A stretch of DNA of 28,878 nt from S012-113 sp965368405 (GCA_965368405.1 CBDUMS010000041.1:1-28878), one strand, 5' to 3'; counted from the first letter of the stretch, positions 1 through 8,599 are shown. Made by a program: numbers and translations. Notes: generated by a model not told the origin, from the sequence alone.

Positions 1-1191
1 CTGTCCATCTACATAACCCTTGGTAGCCGCATCTTGAGCCGCAGTTGGTGTTGCCAGATTAGCAATCTTAACATTCCCTGCATTATTGTCTTGCCCAAGT
101 ACTTGACTTAAAGTCTGGATTTCATTACTTGCATCGGTATCTCCATCTAAAGCGATTTGGGTATCAACATACCCTTTTGTGGCGGCGTCTTGTCCTGCGG
201 TTGGAGTTGCAAGGTTTACAATTTTAATATTTCCTGCATCGTTACTTTGCCCAAGCACATCATTTAAATTCTGCGCATCGGTGTTTACATATCCTGATAA
301 ATCGATAGGCGTAGCCGCAGTATTATTGGTTATGGTAAGTGTGTTCGATACCAATGCTAAGTCTTGTATTTCATTGCTATTGTCCTTGTCAAGATCAAGA
401 TCATTTTGATTATCAACATAGTTTTTAGTAGCCGCATCCTGAGCAGCTAAAGGATCTGACAACCCCGTGATAATAGCGCCATTTGCATCTGCACCTTGGG
501 CAAGAACATCGGCGAGATTCTGCCCATCGGTGTTTACAAAGCTTGAGAGGTCAACTATTCCACCATTAGATAGCTCCAAATTGTTGCCATTTAGCGTGAG
601 CGATTGGATTTCATTCGTAGGGCTAGCATCATCATCCTCAACATTATCGGTAGTATTAATTCTGAAGTTAGGATAAGTACCAGAAACTGTAGTTGCACCT
701 TCTCCTTCGAGGTTAATTACTTGATCGGGAAGTACATTATTTACTCTGCCATTCGAAATATCAATACCCACGCCAGGTGATAAATCATCGCCTGATTGTG
801 CCGCAAAAAGTGCGTAAGGAACACTTACTAACTGCTGAGTGCCTACTAATGTATAATTTCCCTGATCTTGTGCATCTACTTCAACCTGAAGCCATTTGTT
901 ACCCGCTGCCCAGTCTACATCATTTAAACTTCCTCCAGATTGTCCATCGCCAACAATAACGGTAAAGAGACCAAAGTCGTTGGTGATAACATGATGTTCT
1001 TCCATATAATCAGTAGATCCATCAGGTCCAGCCGTTATACTCACTCTAAGCCCAATATTCTGATTAATAAGCGGACTACCATCGCCTGCTCGTGCAATTC
1101 CTTGATAATTAATGCCAAGAGGGGTCTGTGCGACCATCATCGCTGGCAGAAGCATGAGCATACTAAGGAATATGATCTTAACCCTGCTCAT
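1..1191 (-). CDS. Secreted fibre-like repeat protein, partial (C-terminus beyond window)
   Basis: The frame is open for 397 codons from an ATG at 1191 to the window edge, with no stop, so the C-terminus is missing. A hydrophobic signal peptide ends near residue 22 (MMVAQ). Next comes a domain of about 120 residues with the features GINYQGIARAGDG, a FGLFTVIVGDG stretch and a SVPYALFAAQSG end, a pattern I know from many secreted Bacteroidetes proteins. From about residue 190 the protein is built of degenerate repeats: an NEIQ(S/T/D)L segment, a YVNTDAQNLNDVL-type segment and a hallmark QDAATK(N/G)YVD motif that occurs three times (near residues 250, 330 and 382). Such motifs resemble phage tail-fibre shaft repeats. 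The start overlaps the stop of the upstream T9SS gene by one base (TGATG), so the two are probably translationally coupled. Function is unknown; a surface or secreted fibre is inferred. Confidence 0.8.
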   Translation of the reverse strand, partial: MSRVKIIFLSMLMLLPAMMVAQTPLGINYQGIARAGDGSPLINQNIGLRVSITAGPDGSTDYMEEHHVITNDFGLFTVIVGDGQSGGSLNDVDWAAGNKWLQVEVDAQDQGNYTLVGTQQLVSVPYALFAAQSGDDLSPGVGIDISNGRVNNVLPDQVINLEGEGATTVSGTYPNFRINTTDNVEDDDASPTNEIQSLTLNGNNLELSNGGIVDLSSFVNTDGQNLADVLAQGADANGAIITGLSDPLAAQDAATKNYVDNQNDLDLDKDNSNEIQDLALVSNTLTITNNTAATPIDLSGYVNTDAQNLNDVLGQSNDAGNIKIVNLATPTAGQDAATKGYVDTQIALDGDTDASNEIQTLSQVLGQDNNAGNVKIANLATPTAAQDAATKGYVDGQ

Positions 1192-1709
1192 CACGCTGAA
1201 ACTTTAACAATTTTAATACTTCCGAGAAACTGCATTGAACTATTGAAAGTGCGAATTATATATACTCCTACACCGATTGAAGATAAATCAACTAAGTTAT
1301 TAGTTGGTGCTGCTGTTAAGACTGTAGTTCCTAGCAAATCAAAAACCTCCACATATGCAAGATCTACCTCGCAATCCAATGCTTCTATGGTTAAAGATTT
1401 AACTACAGGGTTTGGGTAATAGACAAGATCAGGTGTAGCACAGGGTAACTCTATTTTAAATGGCTGGAGAAACCCTTGGGTAATAATTTGATCGGAACTA
1501 CTAATTGTAGTAATCGCGAATTCGCCAAACGACATATCGATGTAAACATCGCCTTCAGCAAAACTATAACCGCTCGCAAAACTTACTTCTGGTGCAACTT
1601 TTTGAGCATAGACCGAGGTTGATAAAATAGTAATACTAATGATTACTATTCTAGCAATAGTCTGTAAGCCAAGCCTACCATGATCTCGGTTTTTGGTTAG
1701 GGTTCCCAT
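1191..1709 (-). CDS. T9SS type A sorting domain-containing secreted protein
   Basis: A 172-residue protein starting at an ATG at 1709. A long N-terminal basic and hydrophobic segment (about residues 1-35, ending VYAQ) looks like a Sec signal peptide. The middle part (ASGYSFAEGDVYIDMSFGEF) is short and unrecognised. From about residue 97 the sequence YYPNPVVKSLTIEA, then VEVFDLLGTTV and GVGVYIIRTF, matches the type A C-terminal sorting domain of the type IX secretion system, which sends cargo across the outer membrane. The mature part before that domain is only about 60 residues, so the protein may be little more than a small surface-anchored module. It is the first gene of a two-gene operon with the fibre-like protein; a promoter candidate lies about 85 bases upstream. 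The family call is firm; its job is unknown. Confidence 0.85.
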   Translation of the reverse strand: MGTLTKNRDHGRLGLQTIARIVIISITILSTSVYAQKVAPEVSFASGYSFAEGDVYIDMSFGEFAITTISSSDQIITQGFLQPFKIELPCATPDLVYYPNPVVKSLTIEALDCEVDLAYVEVFDLLGTTVLTAAPTNNLVDLSSIGVGVYIIRTFNSSMQFLGSIKIVKVSA

Positions 1710-1793
1710 GCGCAGCTCTTACCAATTATAGGTGGTCTGAGTTCTCCTTCTTCTTAAAATACTATTAAGCGAATCAATATTAGCGTATATCTT

Positions 1794-1827
1794 CAAATTT
1801 ATCAATCCAAGACTTCGTAAAGTTCAA
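1794..1827 (-). promoter_or_regulatory. Bacteroidetes-type promoter for the T9SS/fibre operon
   Basis: On the minus strand a TTG (-33 element) and a TAAATTTG, a perfect match to the TAnnTTTG -7 element, are separated by 23 bases. That spacing is at the long end of the usual range. The inferred start of transcription leaves a leader of about 75 bases before the ATG at 1709. Confidence 0.5.
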
Positions 1828-1992
1828 TTTATTAATGTATTCATACTATAATTCTTGTTTTATAAGTAAATAATTAAGGGGAACCATGATAAATTCATGG
1901 CTATCTGATTGAAATATTTTTACATCTTCCTTAGTTTCAATCCAAAAAATCGTTTGGTAAATCTTACTTTTACAAAGATTAATCTAGCCCAT

Positions 1993-4900
1993 ATGCCCAA
2001 CTTTACTCACCTTCATTGTCATACTCAATATTCGCTGCTCGACGGAGCATCCAGTATAACTGGCATGATGCAAAAAGCGAAGGATGATGGGATGACAGCG
2101 GTAGCATTGAGTGACCATGGCAATATGTTTGGCGCTTTTAAGTTTGTAGCAGAAGCCAGCAAGTTTAACTTAAAACCAATTGTGGGTTGTGAGTTTTATC
2201 TCGTAGCTGACAGACATAAGAAGCAGTTTAGTAAAGAAGATAAGGACAATCGTTTTCATCAGTTGATGCTAGCGAAAAATGCTGTTGGTTATAAAAACCT
2301 AATGAAACTAACTTCCTTAGGTTACATAGAAGGACTGTATAGCAAATGGCCAAGAATAGATAAGGAACTCATTGAGAAATATCACGAAGGCTTAATTGTT
2401 ACCTCATGTTGTTTAGCTGGTGAAGTACCCCAAGCTATTTTAAACAAAGGAGAAGAAGAGGCCGAGGAGTTATTAAAATGGTGGCTAAACCTTTTTGGCG
2501 AAGACTATTATATCGAACTACAACGCCATAGTTTGCCCGAACAGGAAAAGGTAAATGCCGTACTACTAAAGTTTGCTAAAAAGTATAACATTAAGGTGAT
2601 TGCTACCAATGATTCTCATTATGTAGACCAGGAGGATGCCGTTGCCCATGATATCCTTCTTTGTGTTAATACTGGAGAAATCCAAAGCAAGCCCGTTTGG
2701 AAAGGGGAAGGTTTTGGCGGCAAAGACTATCGATTCGGATTCCCTAATCAGGAGTTCTACTTCAAAACACAGGCCGAAATGAACAGCCTTTTTAAGGATG
2801 TTCCAGAAGCCGTTGATTTCACGAATGAGATAGCAGACAAGGTTGAAACACTCGATCTAAACCGAGATATCCTCCTACCTAATTTCCCTCTTCCCGATAA
2901 TTTTACTGATTCCGATGAGTACTTGCGTCATATTACTTTCGAAGGTGCGAAATCAAGTAAGCGCTATGGTGAACTTACCAGCGAGATAGAAGAACGTCTG
3001 AACCATGAACTCCACATCATTAAAACGATGGGATTTGCCGGCTACTTTTTAATAACTGCAGATATGATTAACGCAGGCCGCGATCTTGGTGTTATGATTG
3101 GTCCTGGTAGAGGGTCTGCTGCAGGTTCTGTAGTGGCCTATGCAATTGGTATTACCAATATCGACCCTATTAAGTACGGTTTGCTATTTGAGCGATTTCT
3201 TAATCCGGAGCGAATATCTATGCCCGACATCGATACTGATTTTGATGACGAAGGAAGGCAGAAAGTAATTGATTATGTAGTTGACAAATATGGTTATAAT
3301 CAGGTTGCCCAGATTATTACATATGGTACAATGGCGGCAAAAAGTTCGATCAAGGATGTTGCGCGTGTCAAGGATTTACCCTTGTCGGAATCGAATGCGC
3401 TGGCCAAATTGGTTCCCGACCAGCCAGGAACAACCCTCGAGAAGGCTTTTAATGAAGTAGATGAACTGAACGATCTCTATAAAGGTAATGATGAGAAAGG
3501 GCAGGTGCTGAAACTTGCTAAAAAACTGGAAGGATCGATCCGAAATACAGGAATTCATGCAGCAGGCGTAATAATTGCACCCGATGATTTAACGGAATAC
3601 ATTCCGGTTTCAACTTCAAAAGACTCGAATTTATTAGTTACCCAATTCGATGGTAAGGTGATCGAAGATGCAGGTATGCTCAAGATGGATTTTCTAGGTT
3701 TAAAAACCTTGACTATTATTAAAAATGCCATCTCCCTAATTAAAAAAAATCGAGGTATTGATATCGACATCGACCTAATTGATATGGAAGATGCCAAGAC
3801 TTACGAGCTCTATCAAAAAGCCGAGACCATTGGTACTTTCCAGTTTGAGTCTCCTGGAATGCGGAAGTACCTTCAGGTCTTGAAACCCAATAATATTGAG
3901 GATTTGATTGCCATGAATGCCCTCTACCGCCCAGGACCTATGGAGTTTATTCCGAACTTCATCGATCGTAAACATGGTAAAGAAACTGTAGAATACCCCC
4001 ACCCGCTTATTGAGGGTATACTTAAAAACACTTACGGTATCATGGTGTATCAGGAGCAAATCATGCAAACTGCTCAAATTCTTGCTGGCTATAGCCTTGG
4101 ACAAGCCGATTTGCTGCGCCGAGCAATGGGTAAGAAGAAAGCCGAAGAGATGGCTAAACAAAAAGAAATTTTTGTTAAAGGAGCCAAGGATAAACACGAC
4201 ATTGACCGCAAAAAAGCCGAAGAGGTTTTTACGGTTATGGAGAAATTCGCTGCCTACGGTTTTAACCGATCACACTCTGCAGCCTACTCTGTTGTGGCTT
4301 ACCAAACTGCTTTCTTAAAGGCCAATTACCCGGAAGAGTACATGTCTTCGGTGCTCACCAACAACCAAAGCAATATTGATAAGATCACCTTCTTCATTGA
4401 AGAGTGTAAAAAGCAAAACATTGAGGTGCTTGGACCGGATATTAACGAAAGTTCGATGTACTTCGATGTGAATAAGGAAGGTAAAATACGCTTTGGACTG
4501 GGCGCAATAAAAGGTACCGGTGAGGCAGCAGTAGAATCAATCGTTAGCGAAAGAGAGGAGAATGGCCCGTTTACAGACATATTCAATTTTGCTGAACGGG
4601 TTAATCTGCGAACTGTTAATAAAAAGACCTTCGAGAGTTTGGCAATGGCTGGTGCGTTCGATGGTTTTGACGATACTCACCGAAACCAATTTCTATTTCA
4701 ACATGAGGGTGAATCGAACCTAATTGAACTGGCCATTAAATACGGCAATAACTATCAGCAAGAGAAAGATGCTTCGCAGCAGTCGCTCTTTGGTGGTAAA
4801 GGAGGAATGGAGATTCCAAAACCCAAGCTGCCCAACGTAGATCGATTTACTGAAATTGAAAAATTGAAGATTGAAAAAGATGTCGTTGGATTCTATATTT

Positions 4901-5547
4901 CGGGACACCCGCTCGATCAGTTCAGGGTTGAGTTTGATAATTTCTGCACCTGTGCGCTCGACGATATTGAGAATTATAAAAACAATGTAATTCATATTGG
5001 CGGGATAGTGGTAAAAACCAATGAGCGTCTTACAAAAAGAGGACAACCTTTTGGACTGTTTACGCTAGAGGACTTCAATGGAACAATTGACATGGCCCTT
5101 TTTGGCGAAGATTACCTTAAGAACAAACACTTTCTGGTTATGGGAAACTTCTTGTATTTAACAGGAAGAGTTGAAGAACGCTATAATCAACCCGGATTAT
5201 GGGAATTTAGGCCAAAAGCCTTCCATTTGCTTTCTGAGATAAGGGCAGAACTAAGCAAAGAAATTGAGCTGACCATCGATGCGTCTAAAATCAATTCGGT
5301 AATCGTTAGCGAACTTGAGCGGGTGGCTCAGACCTACACCGGTAAATGTCTGCTCAAAGTTAATGTTTATGATAACGAGGAACAGATTAAAGTAGACCTT
5401 ATTGCAAAAAAATACTTGCTTGAGCCCTCTAATCAATTATTTGAGGATATTACTGGCATAGAGGGGATTACGGCTAAAATTATCTCATCAGGGGTAGAGA
5501 TTAAAGCAGAGCGAAGACCTGCCTACAAACAATACGCAAAGGCCTGA
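1993..5547 (+). CDS. dnaE: DNA polymerase III subunit alpha
   Basis: Catalytic subunit of the replicative DNA polymerase III, 1184 residues from the ATG at 1993, close to the usual length of about 1160. An in-frame TTG at 1909 would add 28 residues, but that extension is not DnaE-like, whereas MPNFTHLHCHTQYSLLDG is the classic N-terminus. Domains in order: PHP domain (HLHCHTQYSLLDG, residues 5-17; LSDHGNMFG); the C-family polymerase core with GPGRGSAAGS and PDIDTDFDD, whose D412 and D414 correspond to catalytic metal ligands; the finger and helix-hairpin-helix region with RRAMGKKK and AAYGFNRSHSAAY; and an OB-fold at about residues 1000-1075. The frame is intact with no intein. trxA follows 86 bases later with its own -7 element. 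Identification is secure. Confidence 0.98.
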   Translation: MPNFTHLHCHTQYSLLDGASSITGMMQKAKDDGMTAVALSDHGNMFGAFKFVAEASKFNLKPIVGCEFYLVADRHKKQFSKEDKDNRFHQLMLAKNAVGYKNLMKLTSLGYIEGLYSKWPRIDKELIEKYHEGLIVTSCCLAGEVPQAILNKGEEEAEELLKWWLNLFGEDYYIELQRHSLPEQEKVNAVLLKFAKKYNIKVIATNDSHYVDQEDAVAHDILLCVNTGEIQSKPVWKGEGFGGKDYRFGFPNQEFYFKTQAEMNSLFKDVPEAVDFTNEIADKVETLDLNRDILLPNFPLPDNFTDSDEYLRHITFEGAKSSKRYGELTSEIEERLNHELHIIKTMGFAGYFLITADMINAGRDLGVMIGPGRGSAAGSVVAYAIGITNIDPIKYGLLFERFLNPERISMPDIDTDFDDEGRQKVIDYVVDKYGYNQVAQIITYGTMAAKSSIKDVARVKDLPLSESNALAKLVPDQPGTTLEKAFNEVDELNDLYKGNDEKGQVLKLAKKLEGSIRNTGIHAAGVIIAPDDLTEYIPVSTSKDSNLLVTQFDGKVIEDAGMLKMDFLGLKTLTIIKNAISLIKKNRGIDIDIDLIDMEDAKTYELYQKAETIGTFQFESPGMRKYLQVLKPNNIEDLIAMNALYRPGPMEFIPNFIDRKHGKETVEYPHPLIEGILKNTYGIMVYQEQIMQTAQILAGYSLGQADLLRRAMGKKKAEEMAKQKEIFVKGAKDKHDIDRKKAEEVFTVMEKFAAYGFNRSHSAAYSVVAYQTAFLKANYPEEYMSSVLTNNQSNIDKITFFIEECKKQNIEVLGPDINESSMYFDVNKEGKIRFGLGAIKGTGEAAVESIVSEREENGPFTDIFNFAERVNLRTVNKKTFESLAMAGAFDGFDDTHRNQFLFQHEGESNLIELAIKYGNNYQQEKDASQQSLFGGKGGMEIPKPKLPNVDRFTEIEKLKIEKDVVGFYISGHPLDQFRVEFDNFCTCALDDIENYKNNVIHIGGIVVKTNERLTKRGQPFGLFTLEDFNGTIDMALFGEDYLKNKHFLVMGNFLYLTGRVEERYNQPGLWEFRPKAFHLLSEIRAELSKEIELTIDASKINSVIVSELERVAQTYTGKCLLKVNVYDNEEQIKVDLIAKKYLLEPSNQLFEDITGIEGITAKIISSGVEIKAERRPAYKQYAKA

Positions 5548-5590
5548 ATAGTTCCAGCCAGATAATTTTAAAGTTGGGAACAAAAAGCAA

Positions 5591-5598
5591 TATATTTG
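5591..5598 (+). promoter_or_regulatory. -7 promoter element for trxA
   Basis: TATATTTG is a perfect TAnnTTTG element 35 bases upstream of the chosen trxA start. A TTG at 5574-5576 could be the -33 element, but the 14-base gap is short, so the -33 assignment is uncertain. Confidence 0.5.
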
Positions 5599-5633
5599 CG
5601 TTGCCTTGTTTAACACACACTAAAAATATTAGA

Positions 5634-5954
5634 ATGGATACGATAGAAATAACAGATGCGAACTTCAATGAAGTTTTAAATACAGACAAGCCGGTGCTTG
5701 TTGACTTCTGGGCAGAGTGGTGCGGACCATGTAAGATGATTGGCCCAGTTGTAAAAGAATTAGCGGCTGAATACGATGGTAAAGCAGTAATTGGTAAAGT
5801 TAATGTGGATGAAAACCCAAGTACCGCTGCTCAATTTGGTATTAGAAGCATCCCTACCTTACTTGTTTTTAAAGGAGGTGAAATTGTTGATAAGCAAATT
5901 GGAGCAGTACCCAAAGCAGTCTTAGCCGGTAAGCTCGACGCACAATTAAACTAA
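5634..5954 (+). CDS. trxA: Thioredoxin
   Basis: Small cytoplasmic protein-disulfide reductase that supplies electrons to ribonucleotide reductase, peroxiredoxins and other targets. From the ATG at 5634 it has 106 residues, the standard length. The active site WAEWCGPCK carries C30 and C33. FGIRSIPTLLVFKGG contains the conserved cis-proline of the thioredoxin fold. A longer reading from a TTG at 5574 would add 20 residues, but that codon lies upstream of the -7 promoter element, so it would probably not be in the transcript. A strong terminator follows about 40 bases after the stop, so the gene is likely transcribed alone. Confidence 0.96.
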   Translation: MDTIEITDANFNEVLNTDKPVLVDFWAEWCGPCKMIGPVVKELAAEYDGKAVIGKVNVDENPSTAAQFGIRSIPTLLVFKGGEIVDKQIGAVPKAVLAGKLDAQLN

Positions 5955-5993
5955 ATAAATTTAAAGTTGAGATTTTTCTCAGCATATAATACG

Positions 5994-6032
5994 AACCCCC
6001 TATTAGCGTAAATACTGATAGGGGTTTTTTAT
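5994..6032 (+). terminator. Rho-independent terminator after trxA
   Basis: AACCCCCTAT pairs with ATAGGGGTTT across a loop of about 14 bases, and the 3' arm runs into six Ts. It ends only about 14 bases before the next start codon at 6046. Confidence 0.85.
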
Positions 6033-6045
6033 TAAACCTCAATCT

Positions 6046-6948
6046 ATGAAGCCAACACTATTAATTCTCGCAGCAGGTATGGGTAGCCGTTACGGCGGCC
6101 TTAAACAAATTGATCAGGTAGGACCTAATGGCGAAACAATAATCGATTATTCTATTTATGACGCTATACGAGCTGGCTATGGCAAGATAGTGCTCGTCGT
6201 AAGAGAAAGCATTTTAGAGGAAATGAAATCGATTTTCGACCCACGCTGGGGTAATAAGATTAAACTTGAATATGCGATTCAGGAAGTTAATGTTCCAATA
6301 GCAGGTATCAACAATCTGCCTCATCGAGAAAAACCCTGGGGTACTGCGCATGCTGTAATGGTTGCCAAAGCCAATATTGATGAACCCTTCGCTGTTATTA
6401 ACGCCGACGATTTTTATGGCGCAGATGCCTTTAAAACTGTAGCTCGATTTCTTAGTTCAGATGTATCTGACACCACCTATGCAATGGCTGGCTATATTCT
6501 AAAGAATACACTTTCCGATCATGGCCATGTATCGCGTGGAATAACCGTAACAGATAGCGACAATAATCTTGAGACCATCACCGAGCGTACCAAAATTCAA
6601 CGTATTAACGGGGATGTTGTTTATGAAGATGAAAATGGTGGTCAATTGAAACTCGATGAGAATAGCTTTGTATCGATGAATTTTTGGGGATTTTCACCTG
6701 CCTTCTTTGCCGAGGCGGAACAGCTTTTTAAAACCTTCGTTGCCGAAAATTCGAACAATAGCAAGGCTGAGTTTTTCATACCGCTTGTAGTTGAAACCCT
6801 TATGCGTGAGAAGAATGTTAAAGTAAGCGTGTTAGAAAATAGTGCAAAGTGGATGGGTGTCACCTACCGCGAGGATAAGCCTGTCGTTATCGAAAAAATA
6901 CAAGCATTAATCGAGGCAGAAATGTATCCTGCATCATTGTTCGACTAA
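6046..6948 (+). CDS. Sugar-nucleotidyltransferase (NDP-sugar pyrophosphorylase-like)
   Basis: A 300-residue protein of the nucleotidyltransferase family that joins a sugar-1-phosphate to an NTP. The N-terminal LAAGMGSRYGGLKQ is the nucleotide-binding loop (LAAGxGxR with a downstream lysine), and VINADDFYGADAF holds the metal-binding aspartates. Later parts (GHVSRGITV; SFVSMNFWGFSPAFF) fit the sugar-binding half. There is no C-terminal left-handed beta-helix, so it is a single-domain enzyme. The substrate cannot be read from the sequence; it is probably cytoplasmic and linked to envelope glycan synthesis (inference). It begins just downstream of the trxA terminator with no obvious promoter between. 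Its stop overlaps the stop of convergent anmK by four bases. Confidence 0.8.
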   Translation: MKPTLLILAAGMGSRYGGLKQIDQVGPNGETIIDYSIYDAIRAGYGKIVLVVRESILEEMKSIFDPRWGNKIKLEYAIQEVNVPIAGINNLPHREKPWGTAHAVMVAKANIDEPFAVINADDFYGADAFKTVARFLSSDVSDTTYAMAGYILKNTLSDHGHVSRGITVTDSDNNLETITERTKIQRINGDVVYEDENGGQLKLDENSFVSMNFWGFSPAFFAEAEQLFKTFVAENSNNSKAEFFIPLVVETLMREKNVKVSVLENSAKWMGVTYREDKPVVIEKIQALIEAEMYPASLFD

Positions 6949-8036
6949 CCCGTTTGTGGCAGCCAAATTTTACCCGAGGAGGTATCTTGTGTTGCCCCTG
7001 TTACGGAACTTAAGCAGTTAATTTCATTCCTTAACCGTAGGACTCCTAAGAAAGCAAAGACAATAGCTTCCTTAAAATCGACCAGTTCTTTCTTTGGGAT
7101 ATGAATTGTTGACCTATTTCCAAGATTCGATTCAATACGCTCTATTAAGAACTTGTTTAGAGCACCTCCCCCTGTTACGAGAACAGGTGCTTGTTTAGGT
7201 GGCTGGTGAGCTAAACTAAAAACAATTTGTTGAGCTTCGTGTTCTACCACTGTGGCAAGCTTATCCTTGATAGGTATAGCCCATTGGTCCAATAACGGTT
7301 TCATCTTGGCCAGAAACCATTCTACCCCTAATGATTTCGGCGGTTTTTTTTTGAAATAAGCTAAACTATTTAAGGCTGACAATAATGGCTGGTCTATTAT
7401 CCCTGATCTGGCAAAATCTCCATCTTTATCATAGCCCAGGTCGAGTTGCTTAGCCAAATAGTTCAAAGGCATATTTGCCATACCAATATCGTAGGCAATT
7501 CGTTTACCCTGTTTGCTAAACGATATATTGGCAATTCCGCCGAGATTCAAGCAAGCCGAGAATGACCCAAATAGCAGCTCATCGCCTATAGGAACGAGAG
7601 GTGCGCCTTGCCCACCTAAGGCAACATCCTGCGACCTGAAATCTGATATTATAGTTTTCCGCGTAATATTCGAGATTTCTTGACCTGAACCCACTTGAAG
7701 CGTGATTCCCTGATCGGGCTGATGAAAAACAGTATGACCATGACTGGCTATTAAATCAATATTTAATTTATTAGAAGAAATAAAATCGAGGACCGCCCTG
7801 CCCAGCCATCGACCGTATTCTATATCCAACGTCTTCAAAGAATCCTCCGAAAGCAAAATTGCATCCTGCAGCCTTAAGCTAAGCTCTGCATCATATTCAA
7901 GCGCTTCTGTATTAAGAATCTCATACTCCCACTTGGTGCCAAGCCTCTCGAATTTACAATAGGCGATATCTAAGCCGTCAAGAGAGGTTCCTGACATCAA
8001 ACCTATGGCATAATAAGTATTTTGGTGATTAGGCAT
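6945..8036 (-). CDS. anmK: Anhydro-N-acetylmuramic acid kinase
   Basis: Phosphorylates 1,6-anhydro-N-acetylmuramic acid from cell-wall turnover to MurNAc-6-phosphate, in cytoplasmic peptidoglycan recycling. From the ATG at 8036 it has 363 residues, the family's usual size. IGLMSGTSLDGLD at the N-terminus is the phosphate-binding signature; SHGHTVFHQP, SDFRSQDVALGGQGAPLVP, LNLGGIANIS and PVLVTGGGALNKFLIERI are typical AnmK blocks. A TTG at 8057 would add seven residues encoded inside the upstream hairpin, so ATG is preferred. Seven Ts of the dps terminator lie directly against this ATG, leaving no ribosome-binding site; expression may depend on read-through or on a leaderless start. The stop codon interleaves with that of the plus-strand nucleotidyltransferase. 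Confidence 0.95.
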   Translation of the reverse strand: MPNHQNTYYAIGLMSGTSLDGLDIAYCKFERLGTKWEYEILNTEALEYDAELSLRLQDAILLSEDSLKTLDIEYGRWLGRAVLDFISSNKLNIDLIASHGHTVFHQPDQGITLQVGSGQEISNITRKTIISDFRSQDVALGGQGAPLVPIGDELLFGSFSACLNLGGIANISFSKQGKRIAYDIGMANMPLNYLAKQLDLGYDKDGDFARSGIIDQPLLSALNSLAYFKKKPPKSLGVEWFLAKMKPLLDQWAIPIKDKLATVVEHEAQQIVFSLAHQPPKQAPVLVTGGGALNKFLIERIESNLGNRSTIHIPKKELVDFKEAIVFAFLGVLRLRNEINCLSSVTGATQDTSSGKIWLPQTG

Positions 8037-8062
8037 AAAAAAAGGGCTGTAAAACAACCCTT
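8037..8062 (-). terminator. Rho-independent terminator after dps, abutting anmK start
   Basis: On the minus strand AAGGGTTG and CAGCCCTT form an 8-pair stem with one G-T wobble and a five-base loop, followed by seven Ts. The last T is immediately followed by the anmK ATG. Confidence 0.8.
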
Positions 8063-8076
8063 AAAAGTAATTAAGT

Positions 8077-8511
8077 TTATTTCAACCAGGCTTTAAACAT
8101 CCAAAGTGTTTTCTCCTGCTCTTCTATAAATGTTGCCATCATATCCGCAGTAGCACCATCGTCGCTATCTTCAGCATTTTTTCGAATATCTTTTTGCTGT
8201 TCCACAAGGGCAGAAAGGTTTTCTACAATAGTTCTTACTGCTTTTTCACCTCCATGAACATTTGTTTCTGATGATAATGAAGCGGTTGCTAAATAATCGG
8301 AGAAACTATGCAATGGTGTTCCCTCAATAGTAAGAATACGTTCGGCCACTTCATCAATCTTCACTGCCGCATCATTGTATAACTCTTCAAACTTAACGTG
8401 TAATTCAAAAAAATCTCTTCCTTGAATATTCCAGTGAAACCCTCTTAGGTTTTGGTAATAAATCTGGTAATTCGCTAATAACTTATTTAATTGATCAATA
8501 ATTGGATTCAT
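8077..8511 (-). CDS. dps: Dps-family ferritin-like DNA/iron protection protein
   Basis: A 144-residue Dps (miniferritin) that oxidises and stores iron using peroxide and so protects DNA during oxidative stress and starvation. It forms dodecamers. Visible ferroxidase ligands in known spacing are H26 (FHWNIQG), H38, D53 and E57 (KIDEVAER); position 42, often Asp in relatives, is Glu. The N-terminal tail is short and not lysine-rich, so DNA binding by a tail is not evident. A well-spaced promoter lies about 25 bases upstream and a terminator just after the stop, so it is mainly a single-gene unit. Confidence 0.95.
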   Translation of the reverse strand: MNPIIDQLNKLLANYQIYYQNLRGFHWNIQGRDFFELHVKFEELYNDAAVKIDEVAERILTIEGTPLHSFSDYLATASLSSETNVHGGEKAVRTIVENLSALVEQQKDIRKNAEDSDDGATADMMATFIEEQEKTLWMFKAWLK

Positions 8512-8533
8512 AATTGCTTTGTTTTATTTATTG

Positions 8534-8565
8534 TAAAGTTAATTTAAGGGTAAGTATAAATCAAA
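8534..8565 (-). promoter_or_regulatory. Bacteroidetes-type promoter for dps
   Basis: Minus strand TTTG, 20 bases, then TAACTTTA, which matches TAnnTTTG except for the last base. It leaves a leader of about 15 bases before the dps ATG. Confidence 0.6.
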
Positions 8566-8599
8566 TCGATAATATCTAATTCAATATAGACTAAGCCTA

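Noticed and set aside
1..470. CRISPR-like or tandem DNA repeat in the fibre gene
   Set aside because: The repeats are clear in the protein but degenerate in DNA, unevenly spaced and in frame, so they are coding repeats.
940..1419. Plus-strand open frame of 159 codons
   Set aside because: It spans two minus-strand genes that show signal peptides, repeats and a sorting domain; its translation has no domain-like character.
1909..1992. N-terminal extension of dnaE from an in-frame TTG
   Set aside because: The 28 extra residues are unlike any DnaE start, while the ATG at 1993 gives the canonical PHP-domain beginning.
3775..4197. Minus-strand open frame inside dnaE
   Set aside because: Antisense shadow of the conserved polymerase core; no recognisable protein and no start signal.
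1993..5547. Possible intein in dnaE
   Set aside because: The length is normal and all polymerase motifs are contiguous; no splice-junction motifs were seen.
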